A stretch of 64,000 nucleotides of DNA, from positions 310,001 through 374,000 of the forward strand of contig NZ_PRLE01000003.1 in assembly GCF_003287495.1 (NCBI RefSeq). The letters are read 5' to 3'. The DNA comes from Faecalibacterium prausnitzii. GTDB taxonomy: Bacteria > Bacillota > Clostridia > Oscillospirales > Ruminococcaceae. This document shows, in pieces, positions 54,147 through 63,172 of the stretch. Each line of letters starts with the position of its first letter. The first letter of the stretch is position 1. Both the position numbers and the translations under genes were made by a program. The notes under the pieces are model-generated. The model made no database searches, was not told the origin of the DNA, and saw only the letters and a program-made list of their open reading frames with translations.

Positions 54147-55958
54147 ATGCAAGAGAATAAGATTTCCCGCCGCAATTTCCTACGCGTGGCCGGTGCATCG
54201 GCTACGGCTGCTGCCGTGAGCGGTCTGGCCCCCTCGGCTGCTGCCTGTGACATCAAAAACCTGTGGAGCATGGACCTGCAGATCCTTGCTACCAGCGATA
54301 CCCACGGCAAGTTTGACCCCTGGGATTACGCCGCCAACAAGGAAGATGCTTCCGGCAGCGTGGCCCAGCAGGCCACTGCGATCCGGGAAGCCCGCACCAA
54401 GACCACGCTGGTGGTGGACGCGGGCGATACCATCCAGGCAAACTCGGCAGAACTGTTCCTCAATGACGAGATCCACCCGATGATCGCGGCCCAGAACGCC
54501 ATCGGCTACGATGTCTATGTCACCGGCAACCATGAGTACAACTATGGCATGGCCACGCTGGAAAAAGTGCTCTCCCAGCAGAAAGCCAAGGTGCTGACGG
54601 GCAACGTCTACAGCCCGGAGGGCAAGCCTCTGGCCGACGGCTATACCATCATCCACAAGGGCGGCGTCAAGATCGGCGTCATCGGCATGGTCACCCCCAA
54701 CATCACCCGCTGGGACGCCAAGAACCTTGAGGGCTGGACCGTCACCAACCCTGTGGACGAGAGCCGGAAGATCATCGACCAGATCAAGGGCCAGGTGGAT
54801 GTCATCGTTGGCGTTATGCACATGGACGTGGAGAACGAGTATGGTGTTTATGGCTCCGGTGTTACCGACCTGGCCAATGCCTGCCCGGAGTTCGATGTTA
54901 TCGTGGCAGCCCACGGCCACAAGAGCATCCCCAACAAGATGATCAACAACGTGCTGGTGGTGGAGAACAAGAACGCGGGCGCTACCGTGTCTGAGATCCA
55001 CCTCTACCTGCAGCGCGGCCTGGACGGCAAGTGGAAAGTGAAGAACCGCACCTCCGAGAACCTGCTGATCAAGGATTACGCGCCGGACCCCGAGCTTACC
55101 GCTCTGCTGGCCGAGTACGACGCCCGCGCCAAGGAAGACGCCGTGACGCCCATCGGTGAGCTGCGCGGCGGCGACCTGGCCCCGGCCAATGAGATCGACT
55201 GCCTGCCGCAGGCCATGATCCAGGATACCGCTCTGCTGGACTTCATCAACGAAGTGCAGATGTACTATACCGGTGCACAGGTCTCTGCAACGGCTCTGAC
55301 CTCCATGACTTCCCAGATGAAAGAGGGCACCATCCGCAAGTGCGATATGGCCAGCATCTACACCTACCAGAACACCCTGTACAAGCTGCAGATGAACGGC
55401 TTGCAGCTGCGCAAGTTCATGGAGTGGTCGGCTGCGTTCTTCAAGACCTGGGAGCCGCAGGATGTCACCATCGCCTTTGATTCCTCCGTCCGCTACTACC
55501 TGTACGATGCCTTTGCAGGCGTCAAGTATGATCTGGACATCTCCAAGGAGCCGGGCAACCGCATCCGGAACCTGACCTGGATGAACGGCAAGGCCGTGCA
55601 GGATACCGATAGCTTTGTGGTGGCCGTGAACAACTACCGCGCTACCACCCAGCTGCTGGCCTATGCGGATATCTTCGCCGAGGGCGATGAGCTGCCCAAG
55701 CTGCTGGAGATCGACGTCCGTGGCGATGTGGGCGGTGTCCGCGAGCTGCTGGGCGAGTACATCCGCACCGTCAAGGGCGGCGCCATCGAGCCCCATGTGG
55801 ACAATAACTGGAAGATCGTGGGCAACAACTGGAAAGCTGCCGACCACGAAAAGGCTGTCCGCTTGCTGCGTGAGGGCAAGCTGGCACTCAATGAGAACGC
55901 CGACAGCCGCACCCTGCCCGGCAAGGCCATCACCACGGCAGACATTGCCGCGTTCTGA
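54147..55958 (+). CDS. Tat-exported 5'-nucleotidase/2',3'-cyclic phosphodiesterase-like protein
   Basis: 603 residues. The leader reads KISRRNFLRVAGASATAAA, a twin-arginine signal. Metallophosphatase domain: ATSDTHGKF, VDAGDTIQ, VTGNHEYNYG, VMHMDVE, AAHGHKS. The C-terminal half is the 5'-nucleotidase C domain (substrate-binding). Family members (UshA, CpdB) degrade extracellular nucleotides for nucleoside and phosphate uptake. Whether this organism has Tat machinery is not shown in the window. Promoter-like TTGTAA and TATACT lie near 54060-54095. Confidence 0.9.
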   Translation: MQENKISRRNFLRVAGASATAAAVSGLAPSAAACDIKNLWSMDLQILATSDTHGKFDPWDYAANKEDASGSVAQQATAIREARTKTTLVVDAGDTIQANSAELFLNDEIHPMIAAQNAIGYDVYVTGNHEYNYGMATLEKVLSQQKAKVLTGNVYSPEGKPLADGYTIIHKGGVKIGVIGMVTPNITRWDAKNLEGWTVTNPVDESRKIIDQIKGQVDVIVGVMHMDVENEYGVYGSGVTDLANACPEFDVIVAAHGHKSIPNKMINNVLVVENKNAGATVSEIHLYLQRGLDGKWKVKNRTSENLLIKDYAPDPELTALLAEYDARAKEDAVTPIGELRGGDLAPANEIDCLPQAMIQDTALLDFINEVQMYYTGAQVSATALTSMTSQMKEGTIRKCDMASIYTYQNTLYKLQMNGLQLRKFMEWSAAFFKTWEPQDVTIAFDSSVRYYLYDAFAGVKYDLDISKEPGNRIRNLTWMNGKAVQDTDSFVVAVNNYRATTQLLAYADIFAEGDELPKLLEIDVRGDVGGVRELLGEYIRTVKGGAIEPHVDNNWKIVGNNWKAADHEKAVRLLREGKLALNENADSRTLPGKAITTADIAAF

Positions 55959-56000
55959 TGCCTGGTTCCCCGGCAATTGACCCCTTAAAATAAGCGAAAG

Positions 56001-56034
56001 GACGTGCAGCTATGATGGCTGCACGTCTTTTTTT
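56001..56034 (+). terminator. Terminator of the 5'-nucleotidase gene
   Basis: GACGTGCAGC/GCTGCACGTC stem followed by seven Ts. Confidence 0.9.
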
Positions 56035-56207
56035 GTGCAAAGATGGATAAAAATCTTAGCTGATATTCGCCATAATGTGGAAATTTTGGTGGTGGTGGGG
56101 TAAACTTGCGTAAAATCATATCTTTTTGAAACGAAATATTGTATAATAAAGTTAAATATGGATAAGTCCGATGCAAAACAGCAGGCTTGGCTGGAGAGGA
56201 GACCCCG

Positions 56208-57269
56208 ATGCTGGAAAAACTGAAAAAGCTTCTGTTGTATGCCGGGGCAGAGCCAGAAGATTTTGCACGCTGTCAGCTGGATGTGCAGATCGCCAACCGA
56301 CGTCGGCTGACCGCGTTTCTGGGCACGGCTTGTGCCTTTTTTGTGGCGCTGACCCTTGGTTCCTGCATGGTGCCGCTGCTGTATGACCATATCCCGGTTT
56401 TTGCAGCGGCCCTCATTGTCAGCCTGGGACTGCTGGCCGTGGAGCAGATGTTCCCGCAAAAGCTGGGTCTGTTTTTAAACTGGGAGATCTACGCCTTTGG
56501 AGCCATGATCTATGGTCTGGGCATTTACCTGGGCACGGTGCAGACCCCGGACCAGCGCGCTGCCGCCTTTTTTGCGTTTCTGCTCTATGTGCCGATGTTG
56601 TTTATGATGCGGCCCATCCTGCACATTGCCAATGTGCTGCTGTTCGACGGCATTTTTCTGGTCTGCGTCACCCGCTTCAAGGACTGGCGGGTCATCCCCA
56701 TGGATGTCTGCAACGCGTTGGTGTTCGGGGCCATCTCCTGCATTGTGTCCACCTTTGTCATGAGCATGATGTACGGCAACTTTATCACCAGCAGCAAGCT
56801 GACTACCGTGGCGGAAAGCGACCTCAACACCCGGCTGCACAACCGCAATGCCTACGAGAACCGCCTGCGGGATTACCCGCTCCGGTGCAGCAACAGCCTC
56901 ACCTGTATTTACATCGACGTCAACGGCCTCCATGAGCTGAACAACACCTACGGCCACGAGGAGGGAGACAAGATGCTCCGCACCGTGGCCTGCATCCTGC
57001 GGGAGATCTTTGGGGAAGAGGACAGCTACCGCATTGGCGGAGATGAGTTTGTGGCCTTTGCGCTGGACAGCACCAGCACGGAGCTGAACGAAAACATGGA
57101 GCAGTTTGTCCGGCAGGTGGAGGAGGCAGGCTATTCCGTGGCCGTGGGCACTGCCTCCCATAGCGCGGGCGGCATTGACATTGACGCTCTCGTCAAAAAG
57201 GCGGAGCAGCGGATGTATCTGGACAAAAGCAGACATTACGAACAGCTGCGGCGCAGCACCGAAGAATGA
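56208..57269 (+). CDS. Membrane-bound GGDEF domain protein (diguanylate cyclase)
   Basis: 353 residues from ATG 56208 (AGAGGAG upstream; TTG 56187 rejected). About six N-terminal membrane helices (residues 35-190), then a GGDEF domain with DLNTRLHNRNAYENRL, YIDVNGLHELNNTYGHEEGD and the catalytic motif IGGDEFVAFAL. No RxxD inhibitory site before it is apparent. It should make cyclic di-GMP, which in gut Firmicutes is uncommon; no EAL or PilZ gene is in this window. Confidence 0.9.
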   Translation: MLEKLKKLLLYAGAEPEDFARCQLDVQIANRRRLTAFLGTACAFFVALTLGSCMVPLLYDHIPVFAAALIVSLGLLAVEQMFPQKLGLFLNWEIYAFGAMIYGLGIYLGTVQTPDQRAAAFFAFLLYVPMLFMMRPILHIANVLLFDGIFLVCVTRFKDWRVIPMDVCNALVFGAISCIVSTFVMSMMYGNFITSSKLTTVAESDLNTRLHNRNAYENRLRDYPLRCSNSLTCIYIDVNGLHELNNTYGHEEGDKMLRTVACILREIFGEEDSYRIGGDEFVAFALDSTSTELNENMEQFVRQVEEAGYSVAVGTASHSAGGIDIDALVKKAEQRMYLDKSRHYEQLRRSTEE

Positions 57270-57312
57270 GCACAGCGCAGGGAAAACTCCCACAGGCGCT
57301 GTGCTTTTTTGC
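57269..57312 (+). terminator. Terminator of the GGDEF gene
   Basis: AGCACAGCGC/GCGCTGTGCT stem overlapping the stop codon, then six Ts. Confidence 0.85.
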
Positions 57313-57387
57313 GCCCTTATATTTCTTTTTCCGGTGGTTCGTGGTACAATATACTGTAATTGAAATTTTGGAGCGGGAGGGAACCTC

Positions 57388-58758
57388 ATGCAGAATACGA
57401 CCATTGCCGCCATTGCCACGGCACCGGGGGCGGGCGGCATCGCGGTGGTGCGGCTGTCCGGGCCGGAAAGCTATGCCGTGGCCGCGCGGGTGTTCCACCC
57501 GGCCAACCCGAACAAGAACGTGGAGGAGGCCAAAGGCTACACTGCCCTGTTTGGCTCCTTTGTGGAGGGGGACGACGCCTTTGACGAGGGCGTGGCCCTG
57601 TTTTTCCGGGAACCCCACAGCTACACCGGGGAGGACGTGGTGGAGCTTTCCTGCCACGGCGGCAGTGCGGTGGCCCGGCGGCTGGTGGAAGCCTGCATCG
57701 CGGCAGGGGCTGCCCCGGCAGCTCCCGGCGAGTATACCCGCCGCGCGTTCCTCAACGGCAAAATGAACCTGACCCAGGCGGAAGCCGTCATGGACATGAT
57801 TTCGGCAGACGGCAAACAGGGAGCGGCGCTGGCCAACGCGTCCCTCTCCGGCGCGCTGGCGAAAAAGATCGACGCCGAAAAAGAGGCCCTGACCGGCCTG
57901 CAGGCCCATCTGGCTGCCTGGGTGGATTTCCCGGAAGAGGATGTCCCCGAGCTGGACGACGCCCACCTGCACACGGTGCTGGGGCAGGTACAGCAGGAGC
58001 TGGACGGCCTGATAAAAAACTATGACGCCGGGGCCGTGCTCCGGGAGGGCGTGGACTGTGCCATTGTGGGGCGGCCCAATGCGGGCAAATCCACGCTGCT
58101 CAACCTGCTGGCCGGGTTTGACCGGGCCATTGTCACCCCGGTGGCGGGCACGACCCGCGACGTGGTGGAGCAGGCCGTGCAGCTGGGGGATATCCGGCTC
58201 AACCTGTTTGACACCGCAGGCCTGCGCCAGACCGATGACGCCATTGAGGCCGAGGGCATCCGCCGCAGCTGGAAGAAGCTGGACGAGGCCGGGCTGATCC
58301 TGGCCGTCTTTGATGGCTCGGAACCTCTGACCCGGGAAGACCTGGCCCTGGCCCAGCGCTGTGCGGGCCGCCCGGCCATTGCCCTCGTCAACAAGGAGGA
58401 CAAGCCGACTCAGTTTGACGCGGAAATCATCGCGGGCGATTTTGCCATGGTGATTCCGGTCTGCTGCCAGGAAGAGGGGAGCCGGAAAGTCATCGCGGCG
58501 GCAGTGGCCCGTCTGCTGGACACCAACCAGATCGACCCGCACGCCGCTAGCCTTTCCGGCCAGCGGCAGTTGGCCGCCGCCACCCGTGCCCGGGACGCCG
58601 TGGCCGGGGCGCTGGACGCCGTGGAGGGAGGTTTCGGGCTGGATGCCGTTTCCGTCTGTGTGGACGACGCGCTGGATGCCCTCTGTGAGCTGACCGGTGA
58701 AAATGCATCGGAAGCGGTCATCAACGAAGTATTTGAACGTTTTTGTGTGGGAAAGTAG
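57388..58758 (+). CDS. mnmE: tRNA-modifying GTPase MnmE
   Basis: 456 residues. N-terminal tetrahydrofolate-binding domain (TIAAIATAPGAGGIAVVRLSG, LFFREPHSYTGEDVVE), helical domain split by a G domain with GRPNAGKSTLLN, DTAGLR and NKED, and the C-terminal CVGK that ends the protein with the catalytic Cys. With MnmG it installs the aminomethyl group on wobble uridine 34. GGAGGG precedes ATG. Confidence 0.97.
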   Translation: MQNTTIAAIATAPGAGGIAVVRLSGPESYAVAARVFHPANPNKNVEEAKGYTALFGSFVEGDDAFDEGVALFFREPHSYTGEDVVELSCHGGSAVARRLVEACIAAGAAPAAPGEYTRRAFLNGKMNLTQAEAVMDMISADGKQGAALANASLSGALAKKIDAEKEALTGLQAHLAAWVDFPEEDVPELDDAHLHTVLGQVQQELDGLIKNYDAGAVLREGVDCAIVGRPNAGKSTLLNLLAGFDRAIVTPVAGTTRDVVEQAVQLGDIRLNLFDTAGLRQTDDAIEAEGIRRSWKKLDEAGLILAVFDGSEPLTREDLALAQRCAGRPAIALVNKEDKPTQFDAEIIAGDFAMVIPVCCQEEGSRKVIAAAVARLLDTNQIDPHAASLSGQRQLAAATRARDAVAGALDAVEGGFGLDAVSVCVDDALDALCELTGENASEAVINEVFERFCVGK

Positions 58759-58812
58759 AACCTCTCAGCCGTTTTCAGCGGCAGCTCCCCTGACAGGGGA
58801 GCCTTTGGCAAA
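58759..58812. repeat. Palindromic intergenic repeat, copy F
   Basis: AACCTCTCAGCC head, GTTTTCAGCGGC, CTCCCCTGACAGGGGAG hairpin, GCCTTTGGCA tail, directly after the mnmE stop. Confidence 0.65.
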
Positions 58813-58848
58813 GAGGGGAAGTTTATTGGTTTTAAGGGAAAGTTTCAA

Positions 58849-60726
58849 ATGAACCATTTAGGAGATTATGACGTCATCGTCATTGGTGCGGGCCATGCCG
58901 GCATTGAGGCAGCCCACGCCGCCGCCACGCTGGGGGCAAAGACGGCAGTCTTTACCATGAGTCTGGATGCCATCGGCAATATGCCCTGCAACCCCAGCAT
59001 CGGTGGAACTGCAAAAGGTACGTTGGTGCGTGAATTGGACGCTCTTGGCGGTGTGATGGGCCTGGCGGCGGATGCTACTTATCTGCAGAGCCGGATGCTG
59101 AACAAGGGCAAGGGCCCTGCCGTCCACGCCCTGCGTGTCCAGACCGACCGCAAGCGATACCACGAATATATGAAGCACGCGCTGGAGCTGACGCCCGGCC
59201 TTGCCATCCATCAGGCGGAAGTCGTTTCCATCGAGGTGGAGCAGGGGAGAGTCAAGGGCGTGGTGACCCAGCTCAACGGGGAATATGGGGCCAAGTGTGT
59301 TGTCATTGCCACGGGCACCAACCTGGGCGGCAAAATTTTTGTCGGGGATGCGTGGTATGCGTCCGGCCCGGACGGAATGCATGCGGCCAACGCGCTGACC
59401 GAGAGCCTGAAAGCGGCGGGCCTGCCCTTGCGGCGGTTCAAGACCGGCACCCCGGCCCGTGTCCACCGGCGGAGCATTGATTTCTCCCAGCTGGAGTGCC
59501 AGCCCGGCGATCCGGACAGCGAGCTGCAGCCGTTCAGTTTCCTGACAGACACGCCCATGCACAACAAAGTGGAGTGCTGGATCGCCTACACCAATCCCAC
59601 CACCCACAAGATCATTCTGGATAACATCCAGCGCAGCCCCCTTTATGGCGGTATGATCGAGGGCGTCGGCCCCCGGTACTGCCCCTCCATTGAGGATAAG
59701 GTGGTGCGGTTTGCGGGCAAGGAGCGCCACCCCATCTTTGTGGAGCCCTGCGGGGAGAACACCGAGGAAATGTATTTGCAGGGCGCTTCCAGCAGCCTGC
59801 CGGAAGATGTGCAGAACGCGTTTTACCGCAGCATCAAGGGCTTTGAGCACATTGAGATCATGCGCCCGGCCTACGCCATCGAGTACGACTGTGTAGACCC
59901 CACCAGCCTGGAAGCCACACTGGAAAGCAAGCATGTCCGGGGCCTGTACGGTGCCGGGCAGTTCAACGGCACCTCCGGCTACGAGGAAGCAGCCGCGCAG
60001 GGTTTGCTGGCAGGACTGAACGCCGCCCGTAACGCCCTGGGGAAGGAACAGCTCATCCTGCCCCGGCACACCAGCTACCTCGGCACGCTGGTGGATGATC
60101 TGGTCACCAAGGGCGTCATGGACCCCTACCGGATGATGACCAGCCGGAGCGAGTACCGCCTGACCCTGCGGCAGGACAACGCCGACCAGCGCCTGACCCC
60201 CATCGGCCGGGAATACGGCCTGGTGCAGGATGACCGCTGGGCAAAGTACCAGCACACCCAGAACATTCTGGAAGCCGAGCGCCGCCGCCTGCATGAGACG
60301 CACCTCCGCACGGCAGAGCTCCGGGCCGCTATGGAGGAAGCCGGGCTTGCCCCGGCCGCCGAGGGCGGCATTGCCGAAGAGCTGCTCCGCCGCCCGGAAA
60401 TTTCGTACCCGCTGGTGGCAAAGCTCATCGGCTGGGGAGAGGGGATCACCCCCATGCTGGCCGAGCGGCTGGAAACGGAGATCAAATACGCGGGTTATAT
60501 CGCACGGCAGGACCGGATGATCCGGGACGTGGCGCGGCACGAGAAGACGCTCATCCCGGAGGATTTCTGCTACGAGAACCTGACGGGCCTGACGCTGGAA
60601 GCCCGCGAAAAGCTTTCCCGCATCCGCCCCAAGAATCTGGGGCAGGCGGGGCGCATCCCGGGCGTGTCGCCCTCGGATGTGGCACAACTGAGCATTGCAC
60701 TGGCGGCGCGCCCTCTCAGTCGCTGA
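58849..60726 (+). CDS. mnmG: tRNA uridine-5-carboxymethylaminomethyl modification enzyme MnmG
   Basis: 625 residues. FAD-binding VIGAGHAGIEAAHAAATLG, PCNPSIGGTAKGTLVRELDALGG, ATGTNLGGKIF, GLYGAGQFNGTSGYEEAAAQG and helical C-domain. Partner of MnmE. The last residues (RPLSR) and the stop codon lie inside copy G of the palindromic repeat, so the repeat has replaced the original 3' end of the gene. Confidence 0.97.
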   Translation: MNHLGDYDVIVIGAGHAGIEAAHAAATLGAKTAVFTMSLDAIGNMPCNPSIGGTAKGTLVRELDALGGVMGLAADATYLQSRMLNKGKGPAVHALRVQTDRKRYHEYMKHALELTPGLAIHQAEVVSIEVEQGRVKGVVTQLNGEYGAKCVVIATGTNLGGKIFVGDAWYASGPDGMHAANALTESLKAAGLPLRRFKTGTPARVHRRSIDFSQLECQPGDPDSELQPFSFLTDTPMHNKVECWIAYTNPTTHKIILDNIQRSPLYGGMIEGVGPRYCPSIEDKVVRFAGKERHPIFVEPCGENTEEMYLQGASSSLPEDVQNAFYRSIKGFEHIEIMRPAYAIEYDCVDPTSLEATLESKHVRGLYGAGQFNGTSGYEEAAAQGLLAGLNAARNALGKEQLILPRHTSYLGTLVDDLVTKGVMDPYRMMTSRSEYRLTLRQDNADQRLTPIGREYGLVQDDRWAKYQHTQNILEAERRRLHETHLRTAELRAAMEEAGLAPAAEGGIAEELLRRPEISYPLVAKLIGWGEGITPMLAERLETEIKYAGYIARQDRMIRDVARHEKTLIPEDFCYENLTGLTLEAREKLSRIRPKNLGQAGRIPGVSPSDVAQLSIALAARPLSR

Positions 60727-60752
60727 CGCGCCAGTTCCACCAGAGGGGAAAC
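60709..60752. repeat. Palindromic intergenic repeat, copy G (overlaps mnmG end)
   Basis: GCCCTCTCAGTCGCTGACGC head; CAGTTCCACCAGAGGGGAAACC tail. The TGA of mnmG lies in it. Confidence 0.5.
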
Positions 60753-60780
60753 CAAGACTTACTGAAAGGAGGGAGGAACC

Positions 60781-61338
60781 ATGGAACAACTGGTACTGTA
60801 TGAGGGCCGCCCCACGGACTGCACCGGACGGTTGGAAAAAGAAGTCCGCACCTATGATTTTCTGGACAAGCTGGGCATCCATTACTGGCGCACCGACCAT
60901 GCATGGATGAAAGCCGATACCATGGAGGATTGCCATGTCATTGATGCCTGCCTGAACGCGGCGGTCTGCAAAAACTTATTCCTCTGCAACCGCCAGAAGA
61001 CGAACTTCTATCTGCTGATGATGCCGGGAAACAAGCCGTTCAAGACGAAAGAGCTCTCTCATCAGCTGGGCATCGCGCGGCTGAGCTTTGCGTCCCCGGA
61101 GGATATGGAGCAGTATCTGGACTGCACGCCGGGCTCTTCCTCCATCATGGGCCTGATGAACGACCCGGAGAACCATGTGCAGCTGCTGCTGGACAAGGAT
61201 GTGAAAGCAGGGGAGTTCATCGGGTGCCACCCCTGCATCAATACGTCCTCGCTGAAACTGTACACGAAAGATATTTTTGAAAAGTTTCTGCCTGCGGTAC
61301 ATCACGAGCCGATTTTTGTGGAATTGACGGGAGAATAA
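60781..61338 (+). CDS. Prolyl-tRNA editing (YbaK/ProX-type) protein
   Basis: 185 residues. YbaK/ProX editing domain: KNLFLCNRQKTNFYLLMMPGNKPFKTKELS, LSFASPEDMEQYLDCTPGSSSIMGLMN, and GEFIGCHPCINTSSLKLYTKDIF. Free-standing ProX-type domains hydrolyse Ala-tRNA(Pro) to correct prolyl-tRNA synthetase errors. GGAGGAACC precedes ATG. Located between mnmG and rsmG, a local operon of translation-accuracy genes. Confidence 0.9.
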   Translation: MEQLVLYEGRPTDCTGRLEKEVRTYDFLDKLGIHYWRTDHAWMKADTMEDCHVIDACLNAAVCKNLFLCNRQKTNFYLLMMPGNKPFKTKELSHQLGIARLSFASPEDMEQYLDCTPGSSSIMGLMNDPENHVQLLLDKDVKAGEFIGCHPCINTSSLKLYTKDIFEKFLPAVHHEPIFVELTGE

Positions 61339-61342
61339 AGTT

Positions 61343-62050
61343 ATGATCGACAAAGCGAGACTGGAACAGAAATGTTCCATGTGGAACATCGCCCTGACGG
61401 GCACCCAGCTGGACCAGCTGGACGCCTTTGCGCGAATCCTGGTGGACTACAACCAGAAAGTCAACCTGACTGCCATCACCGACCCGGAGGGCATTGAGGA
61501 TAAGCATTTCCTTGACAGCCTGCTCTTTGCCTCCCAGCCGGAAGTGGCAGGGAAGATGGTGGATGTGGGTGCCGGTGCCGGTTTCCCCGGCATTGTGACA
61601 AAAATCTACAAGCCGGAGCTGGAGCTTACCCTGATGGAGCCCACGGGCAAGCGGGTGGAGTTTTTGAAGTATGCCTGCGCCCAGCTGGGCCTCACGGGCG
61701 TGGAGTTTGCCAAGGAGCGCGCTGAGGAAGCCGCCCGCAAGGTGTGGCGGGAGCAGTTTGATCTGGCCTCTGCCCGTGCCGTGGCAGCCCTGCCGATGCT
61801 GGCGGAGTACTGTCTGCCGCTGGTAAAAGTGGGCGGCAGCTTTTTGGCCATGAAAGGCGCTTCCGGAGAGGAAGAGCTGGCGGCCGCCCGGGGAGCCATC
61901 AAAAAGCTGGGCGGCGAGTACAAAGAGACCCGCACCCTGCACCTGCCGGGGGGCGATACCCGCACGCTCATCCTCTGCAAAAAGATTTCGCAAACTCCGA
62001 CAGCCTACCCCAGAAACGGCGGAAAGATCGCAAAAAGTCCGCTGAAATAA
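61343..62050 (+). CDS. rsmG: 16S rRNA (guanine-527-N7)-methyltransferase
   Basis: 235 residues. SAM-binding VDVGAGAGFPGI, EPTGKRVEFLKY, FDLASARAVAALPMLAEY, and HFLDSLLF, typical of RsmG (GidB). Overlapping operon with the gene before (4-base gap). A parS-like site is embedded in codons 11-16 (KCSMWNI). The last 20 residues are a variable tail. Confidence 0.96.
   Translation: MIDKARLEQKCSMWNIALTGTQLDQLDAFARILVDYNQKVNLTAITDPEGIEDKHFLDSLLFASQPEVAGKMVDVGAGAGFPGIVTKIYKPELELTLMEPTGKRVEFLKYACAQLGLTGVEFAKERAEEAARKVWREQFDLASARAVAALPMLAEYCLPLVKVGGSFLAMKGASGEEELAAARGAIKKLGGEYKETRTLHLPGGDTRTLILCKKISQTPTAYPRNGGKIAKSPLK
61373..61388. other. parS: parS-like site 2, inside rsmG
   Basis: TGTTCCATGTGGAACA, a perfect 16-base palindrome of the ParB-site type, within coding sequence. 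Confidence 0.8.
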
Positions 62051-62070
62051 CGCAGAACTGAACAAAATAT

Positions 62071-62114
62071 GCAACGCCCTGCCGAACGAAACTTCTGGCA
62101 GGGCGTTGCTTTTT
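62071..62114 (+). terminator. Terminator of the mnmG-rsmG operon
   Basis: Perfect GCAACGCCCTGCC stem and complement, then TTTTT. Confidence 0.92.
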
Positions 62115-62152
62115 CTGTTACACTGAGTGCAGAACGCCTGTGTTTTCCACGT

Positions 62153-62164
62153 TTTCCCGGGAAA
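62153..62164. promoter_or_regulatory. Noc-binding-site-like palindrome before noc
   Basis: TTTCCCGGGAAA matches the core of the Bacillus Noc site (ATTTCCCGGGAAAT) and lies 43 bases before the noc ATG. Confidence 0.6.
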
Positions 62165-62207
62165 GGGTGGAAAACAAACCTGCAATCACTGCGAAAGGGG
62201 AAGAATT

Positions 62208-63002
62208 ATGTTTGAACGGAAAAAATCAGCGGGAAAAATCCACGCACTGCCCATCGACGCCATCCGGCCCTCGCCATTTCAGGCCCGCACCAGCTTTGAT
62301 GAGCAGGAGCTGGCCGGGCTTGCCCAGAGCATCCGGGAAAACGGCCTGCTCCAGCCCATCTCGGTGCGGAAAACAGCCGATGGCAGCTATGAGCTGGTGG
62401 CGGGGGAGCGGCGGCTCCGTGCCTGCAAGCTGGCAAAGATGCAGACCATCCCGGCCATCCTCTGCAATTACAGCGACGAGCGGACTGCTGCCCTTGGCCT
62501 TTTGGAAAATCTGCAGCGGGAAAACCTGAACCCCTTTGAGCAGGCGCAGGGCCTGCGGGACGTGATGGTGCTGTGGGACTGCACCCAGGCCGAAGCGGCC
62601 AAGCGGCTGGGTATGGCACAGCCCACCCTCGCCAACAAGCTGCGGCTGCTGCAATTGACGGCCGACCAGCGGCAATTTGTGCTGGACAATGGCCTGACGG
62701 AACGCCACGCCCGGGCGGTGCTCCGCCTGCCCGAGAACCGCCGGAGTGAGGCGCTTATCATGATCGCCAAGCGGAAAATGAACGCCCGCGCCACCGACCT
62801 TTACATTGACCAGCTCCTCAACGAGACACCGGGGAAGCACCGTGTCTCCATGGTGAAAGACGTGAGGATCTTCGTCAACACCATCGACCACGCCATCCGT
62901 TTGATGACAGATAACGGGGTTCCGGCTACCTCTCACCGGGAAGAACGGGATGGATATATTGAGTATACGGTGCGCATTCCGACTGCGGCAGCACAGAAAT
63001 AA
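62208..63002 (+). CDS. noc: Nucleoid occlusion protein Noc (ParB family)
   Basis: 264 residues from ATG 62208 (AAAGGGG upstream). ParB/Sulfiredoxin domain with LVAGERRLRACKLAKM, central HTH AAKRLGMAQPTLANKLRLLQL, and ITERHARAVLRLP-like LTERHARAVLRLP. The C-terminal block (VRIFVNTIDHAIRLMTDNGV, YIEYTVRIPTA) is that of Noc rather than Spo0J. Unlike Bacillus Noc, the first residues (MFERKKSAGK) do not form the amphipathic membrane helix, so membrane targeting may be absent or different. Confidence 0.9.
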   Translation: MFERKKSAGKIHALPIDAIRPSPFQARTSFDEQELAGLAQSIRENGLLQPISVRKTADGSYELVAGERRLRACKLAKMQTIPAILCNYSDERTAALGLLENLQRENLNPFEQAQGLRDVMVLWDCTQAEAAKRLGMAQPTLANKLRLLQLTADQRQFVLDNGLTERHARAVLRLPENRRSEALIMIAKRKMNARATDLYIDQLLNETPGKHRVSMVKDVRIFVNTIDHAIRLMTDNGVPATSHREERDGYIEYTVRIPTAAAQK

Positions 63003-63126
63003 GGAGAATTTACACGTTTTTTCTGCTTTTTTCAGCCGAAAGCGGTTCAAAAAGCGGCGCTGATGTGCTATACTAAGCTGTATAGGGGGCCTGCTGCGGG
63101 GAAAACGGCGGGTTCCGGCCTCGTAA

Positions 63127-63142
63127 TGTTCCATGTGGAACA
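63127..63142. other. parS: parS-like site 3, upstream of parA
   Basis: TGTTCCATGTGGAACA identical to site 2; lies 30 bases before the parA start and may allow ParB autoregulation. Confidence 0.8.
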
Positions 63143-63172
63143 AATCTTTTTCCCGGGAGGAATCAAAAGCGC

